Assembly: GCA_963620985.1 (NCBI GenBank)
Contig: CAVFCI010000029.1
Coordinates: forward strand, 1-25,040
DNA: 25,040 nt
Direction of reading: 5' to 3'
From: F23-B02 sp963620985
Lineage (GTDB): Bacteria; Bacillota; Clostridia; Oscillospirales; Oscillospiraceae
Of the stretch, positions 6,883 to 13,902 are shown piece by piece. The notes under the pieces are model-generated. The model had not been told where the DNA came from. It did not search any database and saw only the letters and a list, made by a program, of their open reading frames with translations. Every line of letters starts with the position of its first letter. The stretch's first letter is position 1. The position numbers and the translations under genes were made by a program.

Positions 6883-6931
6883 TGCCCGAGAGTTATACGG
6901 GTGGCATTCGGTGTTTTGCCGAATATATTTT
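6883..6931 (+). promoter_or_regulatory. Leader hairpins ahead of the hydrolase gene
   Basis: Two short stems occur in the predicted leader: CCCG (6885-6888) with CGGG (6898-6901), and ATTCGG (6906-6911) with CCGAAT (6919-6924). The second is followed by ATATTTTTTAT. A stem followed by a U-tract 19 bases before the start codon resembles a weak attenuator. I do not match it to a known riboswitch. Confidence 0.35.
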
Positions 6932-6949
6932 TTATGACAGGAGCGTTAT

Positions 6950-7792
6950 ATGAGTAAACTGAAAAAGAACAGTCTCGCACTCGTGTTCGTTATCTGTCTG
7001 CTGTGCATTTTCCTCTGCGGCTCTGCGCTGGCTGAGGAAACTGACAACGGTGTCAGCTATACCGAAGCTCCGGTATATGTGGACGGACTGCTTTCCTGCC
7101 GCGGCTATATGATCGGCGACAATTCCTATGTTTCGCTGGAGGCCGCCTGCGCCGTTCTGGGCTATGATGCCGATGTTAACTATGACAAAGAGATAAATAA
7201 GCTGACCGTCGAGGTCGCCGGCATAAGCATCGAAGCCGGCTTTGAGGACTACTATCTGTGCGCAAACGGCAGATACCTCTATCTTCCCGACGGCTATATG
7301 GAGATCGACGGCTGCTTCATAATCCCGACGGATGCTCTGGCGAAGATATTCACGCTTGAGCTTGCGCAGGACGAGGAGCTCGGCGCGATCAACTTCAGCA
7401 CGGCAGAAGAACAGATCCTCCAAAGCGGGGACGAGTATTACAATGAGGATGATATCTACTGGATGAGCAGGATCATCACATGGGAGTCCGGCAACCAGCC
7501 CGTCGCGGGTCAGATCGGTGTCGGAAACGTTATCCTCAACCGCGCAGGAGACGCACGCTTCGGCGAGACCATCAAGGATGTTATCTTTCAGGCCGGGCAG
7601 TTCAGCGTCGTATCAAGCGGCGCTATCTACGGCGAGCCGTATGAGATAAGCGTTGTCAGCGCAAAACTTGTGTACGAGGGCTACAACACGGTCGGCGACG
7701 CGCTGTTTTTCCAGACCGGACGGTACTGGGGCAGCGGCATGATAGAAACGACGTGGCTGTGTCAGATAGCCGACCACAATTTCTTTATGTGA
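6950..7792 (+). CDS. Secreted cell-wall hydrolase, SleB-type catalytic domain with copper-amine-oxidase N-like domain
   Basis: 280 residues. A Sec signal peptide (about 1-28, ending SALA) is followed by a copper-amine-oxidase N-like domain (about 40-150; PVYVDGLLSCRGYMIGDNSYVSLEA and FIIPTDALAKIF), a wall- or surface-associated module. The C-terminal part (165-280) matches the SleB catalytic (Hydrolase_2) family. It has ITWESGNQP with the expected catalytic Glu at 179, IGVGNVILNRAGDARFGETIKDVIF, and FSVVSSGAIY. SleB enzymes are lytic transglycosylases that cut spore cortex, but CwlJ/SleB-like domains are also used in vegetative wall turnover. The module pairing suggests a secreted wall-remodelling enzyme rather than a classical SleB. 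GGAG precedes ATG. A strong terminator follows. Confidence 0.85.
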   Translation: MSKLKKNSLALVFVICLLCIFLCGSALAEETDNGVSYTEAPVYVDGLLSCRGYMIGDNSYVSLEAACAVLGYDADVNYDKEINKLTVEVAGISIEAGFEDYYLCANGRYLYLPDGYMEIDGCFIIPTDALAKIFTLELAQDEELGAINFSTAEEQILQSGDEYYNEDDIYWMSRIITWESGNQPVAGQIGVGNVILNRAGDARFGETIKDVIFQAGQFSVVSSGAIYGEPYEISVVSAKLVYEGYNTVGDALFFQTGRYWGSGMIETTWLCQIADHNFFM

Positions 7793-7816
7793 TTGCTAAA
7801 AGAAATTACTTATGCT

Positions 7817-7850
7817 AAAATGAGTTGGGCAAAAACCCAACTCATTTTTT
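7817..7850 (+). terminator. Intrinsic terminator after the hydrolase gene
   Basis: AAAATGAGTTGGG (7817-7829) pairs perfectly with CCCAACTCATTTT (7836-7848) around a six-base loop CAAAAA, with Ts continuing to 7850. It lies between the hydrolase stop and the rsmG start, so rsmG needs its own promoter or read-through. Confidence 0.88.
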
Positions 7851-7870
7851 CGATTTTCATTGGAGAGCAC

Positions 7871-8572
7871 ATGGACAAGATATTGAACGAGGGCTTTGCG
7901 CAGCTCGGCATCACGCCCGATGCCGGAGCGCTCGGCAGGCTCAGGACATATTACGAATATCTCGAGGAGCGCAACCGCGTCATGAACCTGACCGCCATAA
8001 GCGGGCAGGAGGATGTTGCACGGCTGCATTTTCTCGACTGCGCGGCACTGCTCACGGTCTGCGATTTTTCCGGCAAAAGAGTAGTCGATGTCGGAACGGG
8101 AGCGGGCTTTCCGGGCATGGTGCTCAAGATAGTGCAGCCGGATATGGATATAACGCTGCTCGACAGTCTCAATAAGCGCATTGATTTTCTCTCTGAGCTG
8201 AGCGATAAGCTCTCGCTCACGGGCATCGAATGTGTTCACGCCCGCGCCGAGGAGCTGCCGGAGAAGCGCCGTGCGGCCTATGATATCGCCGTATCACGCG
8301 CCGTTGCGCGTCTCGGCACGCTCTGCGAGCTGTGCCTGCCCTATCTGCGCACAGGCGGGAGGTTTATCGCGATGAAGGGCCCCGACTGCGACGGGGAGGC
8401 CGCGGAGGCGGAAAGCGCCATGCAGCTGCTCGGCGCGCAGCTTAAAGACATCGTCCGCTACACCGTCCCGGGAACGGATATCATCCACGCCGCCGTCGTC
8501 ATCGAAAAGACAAAGCCCACGCACCCGAAATATCCGCGCAAATGGGCGCAGATAAAAAAGCAGCCGCTGTAA
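7871..8572 (+). CDS. rsmG: 16S rRNA (guanine-N7) methyltransferase RsmG (GidB)
   Basis: 233 residues from ATG 7871. An upstream in-frame ATG at 7793 would begin before the terminator hairpin and has no ribosome site, while GGAGAG lies just before 7871. RsmG uses S-adenosylmethionine to methylate N7 of G527 in the 530 loop of 16S rRNA. Family motifs: NRVMNLTAI (35-43), HFLDCAAL (53-60), the SAM-binding VDVGTGAGFPGM (72-83), and LLDSLNKRIDFL (96-107). PVSRAVA-like text appears as IAVSRAVARL, and GGRFIAMKGPD follows. The C-terminal tail is basic (HPKYPRKWAQIKKQPL). The gene is often next to gidA or parAB; here it is separate. Loss of RsmG gives low-level streptomycin resistance in several bacteria. 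Confidence 0.95.
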   Translation: MDKILNEGFAQLGITPDAGALGRLRTYYEYLEERNRVMNLTAISGQEDVARLHFLDCAALLTVCDFSGKRVVDVGTGAGFPGMVLKIVQPDMDITLLDSLNKRIDFLSELSDKLSLTGIECVHARAEELPEKRRAAYDIAVSRAVARLGTLCELCLPYLRTGGRFIAMKGPDCDGEAAEAESAMQLLGAQLKDIVRYTVPGTDIIHAAVVIEKTKPTHPKYPRKWAQIKKQPL

Positions 8573-8638
8573 CGGAGCTTAAAAAGCTCAGGCCGCTGGA
8601 GAAGCGGGAATAACGGAAGCTTTCAACGGAGGAATTTT

Positions 8639-9097
8639 ATGAGCGTATGCACATTTATTGCGTCTGACTTCCCTTTAGCGGAAGCCGCGCCGGAGCGCGA
8701 CTATCCGATCGAGATAAACGTCGATAACGGTACGATATACGACGGAGATGCAGACGACAACTTTTTTCTGCTTCCGTTTACGGAGGTATGGGAATACAGC
8801 AGCAAAAAGCATGGAGTATGTCTGCAATGGAACTACTGCACGGAGGGCAGAGCGGGTCGGATCGTTGAGTATCTTAAAAACGCCCTGCAGAACACGGCTT
8901 CTGTGGAGCTTTGGCATGTGTGGTTAGGGACGGGCGATGAATTTGAGGTAAGACCTGTTGTTCATCGGCAGACGATATCCGTTGCCGGGCTTGCGGCAGA
9001 ACATATCAGGAAAATTGATGAGGCAGAGCTCTGGAACACTCCCGATAAAATGTATCCCGGCAGACCGTCGTTCTATTGTTTGGAAATACGGCGATAG
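8639..9097 (+). CDS. Conserved hypothetical protein, 152 aa
   Basis: I do not recognise a named family. The protein is soluble, with no signal peptide or membrane segment, and acidic (many D/E in 20-45). Distinctive stretches are CTFIASDFPL near the start, EINVDNGTIYDGDADDNFFLLPF (about 25-47), WNYCTEGRAGRIVEYLKNAL (64-83), VELWHVWLG (89-97), and AELWNTPDKMYPGRPSFYCLEI near the end. It reads like a compact single-domain protein rich in Trp and aromatic residues. The start is fixed by GGAGGA at 8628-8633, five bases before ATG. It follows rsmG by 66 bases with no clear terminator between, and is closed by the hairpin at 9140-9179. The text resembles proteins I associate loosely with other clostridia, without known function. 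Confidence 0.75.
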   Translation: MSVCTFIASDFPLAEAAPERDYPIEINVDNGTIYDGDADDNFFLLPFTEVWEYSSKKHGVCLQWNYCTEGRAGRIVEYLKNALQNTASVELWHVWLGTGDEFEVRPVVHRQTISVAGLAAEHIRKIDEAELWNTPDKMYPGRPSFYCLEIRR

Positions 9098-9139
9098 TGC
9101 CGGAGCAGAATGCCTCTTGCAAATGAAAAAAGCCATAAA

Positions 9140-9179
9140 ATGCAAAAATGACCTGTCCTCAGGCAGGTCATTTTTGCAT
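9140..9179. terminator. Bidirectional intrinsic terminator between convergent genes
   Basis: ATGCAAAAATGACCTG (9140-9155) is the perfect reverse complement of CAGGTCATTTTTGCAT (9164-9179), with an eight-base loop. The stem contains A and T runs on both sides, so it can terminate the plus-strand hypothetical gene and the minus-strand kinase gene. Confidence 0.88.
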
Positions 9180-9199
9180 GCTTCCGGCATCAGACCGGC

Positions 9200-10132
9200 T
9201 TATTCGTATTCTCCGCCGCCGATGAACTCGCGTATCAGCGCGTCGGGAGCGACGAGCTTTTCGTCTATAACGCCGAAGAGCTGAAGCGCGGGGAGCACCG
9301 TGCGCAGCTCGTCATAGCGCTCTATGCCCTCGGGAATGGAGGAGAACAGCTGTGTCGCCGTTTCGTTCATGACGGCCATCTCATAGGGAAAGGCCGAGTC
9401 GAACAGGAAGTTTGCCTTGTTCTTGAACGGCGAGATATAGTTTTTTTCGCCTCTGCGGACGTTTGCCCACATCTTGAGCGTCATTGCGGGGTCTGCGCCG
9501 CGGAAGTTATAGTCGCGCACCGTGCGCCGCACGAGCCTGAACCATGTGCCCTTGAAGCAGACCTGCCCGTTGAACTCAACATTGCTGCGCGCGGAGATGT
9601 AGAGCTTGAAGGCATCGGGGTGCTTTTCGGTTATCATGTCATTTAAGGCGTGTATGCCCTCGAAAACGACTATCTCGTCCTTTTTGAGCTTTATCGACTT
9701 TGACGGCTCGAGCACGCGCATCTGGCGGGAAAACTCGTATTTCGGTATGAATATGCGCTTGCCCTCGGCCAGCATGGTGAAGTGCTCGTTCAAAAGCTCC
9801 ATGTCGAGGCACAGAGGAGACTCCAGATCAATGTCGCCCTCGGGAGTTCGCGGAGCTGTCGCGGGATCGACGGTCTTGAAATAGTCGTCCATGCCGACAT
9901 AGTGGGCGTGAACGCCGCGGCGCTCAAGCTCCTCGCTTATCTTGCGCGCGGTCGTCGTCTTGCCCGAGCCGGAGGGACCGGACATCAGAACGATCGGACT
10001 GCGGCGGCTGTTTTCAATTATCTTATCCGCCGCGGTCTTCACGCGCTTTGCGTACACCTCGTCGCACTCCTCGATAAAGCCCTTGGGATCGGCGACCGTG
10101 CGGAAGTTTATATCTTTGAGATCAAATGCCAT
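9200..10132 (-). CDS. Uridine-kinase-like P-loop nucleoside kinase
   Basis: 310 residues. The Walker A motif GPSGSGKT is at 52-59, followed by VGMDDYFKTVDP (typical uridine/phosphoribulokinase family YxDDY region), a CLDMELLNEHF helix, VVFEGIHALND as the Walker B region, and a lid RRTVRDYNFRGADPAMTLKMW. This corresponds to the kinase half of clostridial nucleoside kinases that often carry an N-terminal TGS/threonyl-tRNA-synthetase-like part. Here only about 45 residues precede the P-loop, so that part is absent. Likely reaction: ATP-dependent phosphorylation of uridine/cytidine or a related substrate in the cytoplasm. The exact substrate is not certain. The start ATG overlaps the hemZ stop by one base (TAATG), with GGAGAG upstream, so the two are coupled. 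Confidence 0.85.
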   Translation of the reverse strand: MAFDLKDINFRTVADPKGFIEECDEVYAKRVKTAADKIIENSRRSPIVLMSGPSGSGKTTTARKISEELERRGVHAHYVGMDDYFKTVDPATAPRTPEGDIDLESPLCLDMELLNEHFTMLAEGKRIFIPKYEFSRQMRVLEPSKSIKLKKDEIVVFEGIHALNDMITEKHPDAFKLYISARSNVEFNGQVCFKGTWFRLVRRTVRDYNFRGADPAMTLKMWANVRRGEKNYISPFKNKANFLFDSAFPYEMAVMNETATQLFSSIPEGIERYDELRTVLPALQLFGVIDEKLVAPDALIREFIGGGEYE

Positions 10133-11610
10133 TATTTTTCGCTCTCCTTACTGTAAAAGTCTATTATACCCTGCTTATCGCGGCAGGTCTTTTGTATACC
10201 TGATATGTATTCGCTCGGATATTTCGGCGCGAAAAAGCGGATGTTCCGCCCGCCGGAGGGGGAGATGAGCTTTGTCGAGCCTCCGCCGCCGAGCGCGACG
10301 ATGGAGCACAGCTCCTCCATGATGCAAACGTTGTATATGTTCTCGCTGCCCGGTCTTGCCCAGCCGACATTTTCGAAGCCGCCGGACATGAACTTCTGCC
10401 TGTACAGATAATACGGAGCCCAGCCGCCGCGCCGCAGCTTTTCGCCCGCAATATCGAGCATTTTCCCGACCTCGGCATCGGAGGGGACGGGACTGCCCTC
10501 AAGCGTTATGCGCGAGCCCTTTTTGAGCGAGAGCGTGTGTACCGTTATATTCTCAGGCTCGAGCCCTATGACGGTGTCGAGCGTTTTCTCGAAGCCCTCG
10601 GCGCTGTCGGCGGGAAGTCCTGCGATGAGATCCATGTTCACCGCCATGCCGCCGACCCTGCGCACCGTGTCCAGCGCGTCGAGTATATCCTTAGCCGAGT
10701 GCCTGCGGCCTATGACCTCGAGCACTCTGTCGCTCATCGTCTGCGGGTTTACGCTTATCCTGTCAACGCCGTGCGCACGCAGGGTGCGCAGCTTATCCTC
10801 CGTTATCGTGTCGGGTCTGCCGGCCTCGACGGTGTATTCGCGCAGGCGCGAAAGGTCAAAGCACTGCTCTATCTTCGAGCACAGTCTATCGAGCTGCTGT
10901 GCGCTTAGCGTAGTTGGCGTTCCGCCGCCCATGTAAACGGATATGACCGAAAGCCCGAGCCTGCTCACGGCCTCGGCAGCCGCGTCGAGCTCCTGCATGA
11001 GCGCGTCCATGAACGGGGAGATGAGCTTCATGCTCTTTTCGACCGACTGGCTCACAAAGCTGCAATACGAGCACCTTGTCGGGCAGAAGGGGATGCCGAC
11101 GTACAGGCAGATATCGCGTGCGTCAAGGCTTTTTATAACGCTCTCGGTCACCATCGCCGTATCGCGGCAGAGAACGGCGCGCTGTTCGGTAACGTCATAG
11201 TCGGCGATGAATTTTTTCAGCGCCGCATCCGGGCTTTTCCCATTCAGCTCCTCGCGGAAGAGCTTTCCCGGCCTCACGCCCGTGAGCATGCCCCATGCAG
11301 GCTTTTCGTGCCCTGCTCTCAGGGCGGCACGGTAAAACGCTGTTTTTATTATGCGGCTGCAAAGCTTATCCCGCGCTATACCGTCTGTCATGAGAGCGGT
11401 CTTAACGGAGCCTTTGGCTCTGTATTCCGCGCCGCTTATGACAAGGCGGCAGCTTGCCGTCGTGAAGCGCTCACCCTGCGAGAGCCTCAGCTCGACCCTG
11501 TCTCCATCCGGCCTGCCCTCGGGGTATTCCGGCCTCTCGGCGGGATAGAGCGACAGCAGCATCTGCTCGGCTGCGTATTTATAATCATGTCCGTAAAAAT
11601 AAAGTCTCAC
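10132..11610 (-). CDS. hemZ: HemZ-type oxygen-independent coproporphyrinogen dehydrogenase family, radical SAM
   Basis: 492 residues from a GTG at 11610. The sequence AAGGAGA ends six bases before it, and the first residues VRLYFYGHDYKYAAEQ are typical of the family; a longer in-frame start at 11691 would begin upstream of the promoter. The N-terminal half carries PAWGMLTGVRPGKLF, a HemZ signature. The radical SAM domain has CPTRCSYC (Cys176, 180, 183) for the 4Fe-4S cluster, then MGGGTPTTLS and VEAGRPDTIT. HemZ proteins are annotated as oxidatively decarboxylating coproporphyrinogen III. Many anaerobes carry HemZ without a full heme pathway, so the real substrate here is open. First gene of a two-gene operon with the kinase. 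Confidence 0.88.
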   Translation of the reverse strand: MRLYFYGHDYKYAAEQMLLSLYPAERPEYPEGRPDGDRVELRLSQGERFTTASCRLVISGAEYRAKGSVKTALMTDGIARDKLCSRIIKTAFYRAALRAGHEKPAWGMLTGVRPGKLFREELNGKSPDAALKKFIADYDVTEQRAVLCRDTAMVTESVIKSLDARDICLYVGIPFCPTRCSYCSFVSQSVEKSMKLISPFMDALMQELDAAAEAVSRLGLSVISVYMGGGTPTTLSAQQLDRLCSKIEQCFDLSRLREYTVEAGRPDTITEDKLRTLRAHGVDRISVNPQTMSDRVLEVIGRRHSAKDILDALDTVRRVGGMAVNMDLIAGLPADSAEGFEKTLDTVIGLEPENITVHTLSLKKGSRITLEGSPVPSDAEVGKMLDIAGEKLRRGGWAPYYLYRQKFMSGGFENVGWARPGSENIYNVCIMEELCSIVALGGGGSTKLISPSGGRNIRFFAPKYPSEYISGIQKTCRDKQGIIDFYSKESEK

Positions 11611-11640
11611 GGCGCGTCTCCTTGTGCGATGATAATTAAA

Positions 11641-11669
11641 ATTATACCACATGGAATTAATTATTACAA
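11641..11669 (-). promoter_or_regulatory. Strong sigma-A-type promoter of hemZ
   Basis: On the minus strand: TTGTAA (11669-11664), a 17-bp spacer, and a perfect TATAAT (11646-11641), 31 bases before the GTG start of hemZ. The same hexamer pair and spacing occur before gdpP. Confidence 0.78.
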
Positions 11670-11778
11670 CAATTTGAAAGATGAGCTGCAAACAGAAGCT
11701 GCGGCTATAAAATATGCTGCGATTTTTTGATCTTTTTCGGCGATTCCTGCGTTTATATATATGAAAAGAGGTGAGCAG

Positions 11779-12315
11779 GTGGAGGACGCACTACTTATAC
11801 ATTGGATAAAGCAGGGCGACGAGGCGGCGTTTGAAACTCTCGTGCGGCGGCATTACGAGAACGTCTACGCCTTCTGCTTCCGCCGCTGCGGCGACAGGGA
11901 GCTGGCCGCCGACCTTACGCAGGAGGTGTTCCTCAGGCTCGTCACAGCCGTTTACGGATATTCGGTGACGGGAAGGTTCACAAACTATCTGCTGACCATT
12001 GCCGTCAACGTCTGCAACGACTATTACAGGCGCAGAAGACCAGCCGACGCAGAGCTTTCGGAGAACTTGACCGCAGCGCCCGACGCGGAGGAGCGGATAC
12101 TCGAAAACGACAGCGCCGACGCCGTGCGCCGCGCACTGGACGAGCTTCCCGACGGGCAGCGTGACGCGGTGATACTGCGTTACTGGCACGATATGAAGCT
12201 GCGCGATATCGCTGCGGTGACGGGCGTCCCACTTGCAACGGCAAAATCGCGCCTGCGGCTGGGCATGGCGCGGATGCGGAAAATACTCATGGAGGGTGAA
12301 TACGATGAGACTTGA
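11779..12315 (+). CDS. ECF-like RNA polymerase sigma-70 factor
   Basis: 178 residues from GTG 11779. GAGGTGAG at 11768-11775 is well placed for this GTG, while the in-frame ATG at 11761 has only TATATATA before it. Region 2 is clear: AFETLVRRHYENVYAFCFRRCGDRELAADLTQEVFLRLV. Region 4 is clear: ALDELPDGQRDAVILRYWHDMKLRDIAAVTGVPLATAKSRLRLGMARMRKIL, a helix-turn-helix that reads the -35. There is no region 3 or 1.1, as in extracytoplasmic-function sigma factors, and no sensor extension. It directs RNA polymerase to a small regulon, probably including its own operon. The next gene overlaps it by 11 bases and encodes a membrane protein that could control it. Confidence 0.9.
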   Translation: MEDALLIHWIKQGDEAAFETLVRRHYENVYAFCFRRCGDRELAADLTQEVFLRLVTAVYGYSVTGRFTNYLLTIAVNVCNDYYRRRRPADAELSENLTAAPDAEERILENDSADAVRRALDELPDGQRDAVILRYWHDMKLRDIAAVTGVPLATAKSRLRLGMARMRKILMEGEYDET

Positions 12316-13030
12316 ATATGACGTTCCTTCACCGCCGGAGGGCGCTGTGGAGCGAACAATAGCGTCGGGTATTCGGCGTATGCGCATTTGCCGGCCGGCG
12401 AAAATGCCGCTTGCAAGGCTGTGCGGGCTGCAAATGGGCAACTTCTCTCCGCTGTACTGGACAGCACAGCTAATGGCGCTTATCGCCATGCTCTGCCTGC
12501 ACTCGGGCGGCACGGCGGACACTGCGTCGGCGCAGCTTACGATGATGGTTTATGCAGGAGCTATAAGCACACTGGCCTGCCCCGAGCTCATGCGCAATAT
12601 TTTCTGCCGGATGAGCGAGATAGAGCTGAGCTGCCGCATAAGCGGAGCAGAGCTTCTGGCTGCACGCATGCTGATAATAGGGGCGGCAGACCTCGCCGGA
12701 GTCACGGCAGCGGCGGTGATCGCTGCGGCAAAATTTCAAACGGCGCTTGCCCTTACGCTCGTGACCGGTGCGGCGCTGCTGTTCTCGTCAGCCTTCATAA
12801 CGCTTATCGTACTGCGCGCTCTGCCCGTTATCCGCAGCCGCGCAGCCGCGCTGTCGCTGTCGCTGACAGTCTCTGCCGCCGTGGACATTGTGTGCACGTC
12901 TGTACCGTGGAGCATGCATGCATGGTCTGTTTTATGCGCCGTCAGCTTTGTGCTTCTGGCAGCGGAGCTCCGGCGCGAGCTCGGAAACGTAAAAACGGGA
13001 AGGGGGAACGGTATATGGAGCTGTGCCTGA
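12305..13030 (+). CDS. Six-helix membrane protein in the anti-sigma position
   Basis: 241 residues. The start ATG overlaps the sigma gene's end by 11 bases and is preceded by GGAGGG (12291-12296). I do not recognise the family. Layout: a cytoplasmic-looking N-terminus of about 48 residues (MRLEYDVPSPPEGAVERTIA, then a basic RRMRICRPAK segment), followed by about six hydrophobic helices near 50-66, 77-93, 117-141, 147-171, 181-199 and 205-222, and a short basic tail. There is no zinc-binding HxxxCxxC anti-sigma motif and no ABC signature. Position right after an ECF-like sigma and overlapping the ATPase gene by 16 bases suggests either a non-standard anti-sigma factor or an extra membrane subunit of the transporter. 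Both are inference. Confidence 0.8.
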   Translation: MRLEYDVPSPPEGAVERTIASGIRRMRICRPAKMPLARLCGLQMGNFSPLYWTAQLMALIAMLCLHSGGTADTASAQLTMMVYAGAISTLACPELMRNIFCRMSEIELSCRISGAELLAARMLIIGAADLAGVTAAAVIAAAKFQTALALTLVTGAALLFSSAFITLIVLRALPVIRSRAAALSLSLTVSAAVDIVCTSVPWSMHAWSVLCAVSFVLLAAELRRELGNVKTGRGNGIWSCA

Positions 13031-13902
13031 ATAACGTATCAAAGCAGTATAAGGACAAGCTTGCCGTCAACTCGCTGACGCTCACTCTGCGCGAGGGCGT
13101 CTACGGGCTGCTCGGACCGAACGGCTCGGGAAAGACGACGCTCATGCGTATGATCTGCACTATCCTGCGGCCGAGCGGCGGCAGCATCACGCTTGACGGC
13201 GAGGATATCCGCGAACTCGGCGCGGGCTACCGCGACAAGCTCGGCTATCTGCCGCAGGATTTTGGCTATTATCCGAGCTTCACAGGACGTGATTTCCTCA
13301 TGTACATTGCTTCGCTCAAGGGACTGACAAGGTATCAGGCCGAGGAAAAGTGCGCACAGCTTCTGGAGCTCACGGGTCTCGGTACTGCTGCGGATAAAAA
13401 GCTGCGCAGCTATTCGGGCGGCATGCGTCAGCGCATCGGCATTGCTCAGGCGCTCATAAACGATCCGAAAATACTCATTCTCGACGAGCCGACGAGCGGC
13501 CTCGATCCCGCAGAGCGCGCAAAATTCCGCAATCTAATAAGCAGTCTGTCAAAAGAACGCATAATTTTATTATCGACGCACATCGTCTCTGATGTGGAGT
13601 ATATCGCCGACCGTATCGTGCTCATGAAAAACGGACAGGCCGCCCTTGAGGACACGGGCGAAGATATATGCAGCGGTATCTCCGGTATGGTGTGGGAGTG
13701 CTGCACTGAACAGCAGGAGGCAGACAGGCTCGCATCGGCGTATGTCGTCACAAATCTGCATAACATGCACGACGGAGTGCATCTGCGTCTGGTATCGGAA
13801 ACACGCCCAACGGCGGATGCCGTGCCCGTAGAGCCGAAGCTTGAGGATCTGTACCTCTATTATTTCAGGCAGGAGATTGAAAATGGATCTGATAAAGCTT
13901 GA
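13015..13902 (+). CDS. ABC transporter ATP-binding protein
   Basis: 295 residues from ATG 13015, preceded by AGGGGG eight bases upstream. The same frame is open further left, but that part is only the shadow of the membrane-protein gene. All nucleotide-binding motifs are intact: Walker A GPNGSGKT (34-41), Q-loop Gln81 in LPQDFGYYPSFTG, signature YSGGMRQR (133-140), Walker B ILILDEP (153-159), and the H-loop His189 in LLSTHIVSD. The C-terminal 90 residues resemble the regulatory tail of BcrA/NatA-type exporters. It should power the permease encoded by the next gene, which it overlaps by 20 bases. The substrate is unknown; BcrA-like systems export antibiotics, peptides or ions. Confidence 0.92.
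   Translation: MELCLNNVSKQYKDKLAVNSLTLTLREGVYGLLGPNGSGKTTLMRMICTILRPSGGSITLDGEDIRELGAGYRDKLGYLPQDFGYYPSFTGRDFLMYIASLKGLTRYQAEEKCAQLLELTGLGTAADKKLRSYSGGMRQRIGIAQALINDPKILILDEPTSGLDPAERAKFRNLISSLSKERIILLSTHIVSDVEYIADRIVLMKNGQAALEDTGEDICSGISGMVWECCTEQQEADRLASAYVVTNLHNMHDGVHLRLVSETRPTADAVPVEPKLEDLYLYYFRQEIENGSDKA

Larger units (their letters stand above)
6595..6949. other. 355-base AT-rich intergenic region with repeated 7-mers and palindromes
   Basis: No coding ORF is seen. It holds TTTACATAAC at 6640-6649 and GTTTACATAA at 6608-6617; the latter is a perfect inverted copy of 6313-6322 on the other side of the TSCPD gene. Four copies of a TTGTGC(A)-type word follow: TTTTGTGC (6718-6725) with GCACAAAA (6738-6745), and TGCACAA (6809-6815) with TTGTGCA (6832-6838). 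These form two inverted pairs just upstream of a promoter. The last 60 bases form the leader of the hydrolase gene. Confidence 0.6.

Noticed and set aside
6872..6949. Possible c-di-AMP or c-di-GMP riboswitch before the hydrolase
   Set aside because: The leader is too short and lacks the conserved cores of those classes as I know them.
12388..13014. 209-codon N-terminal extension of the ABC ATPase frame
   Set aside because: It is the out-of-frame shadow of the preceding membrane-protein gene; the ATPase begins at 13015 with its own ribosome site.
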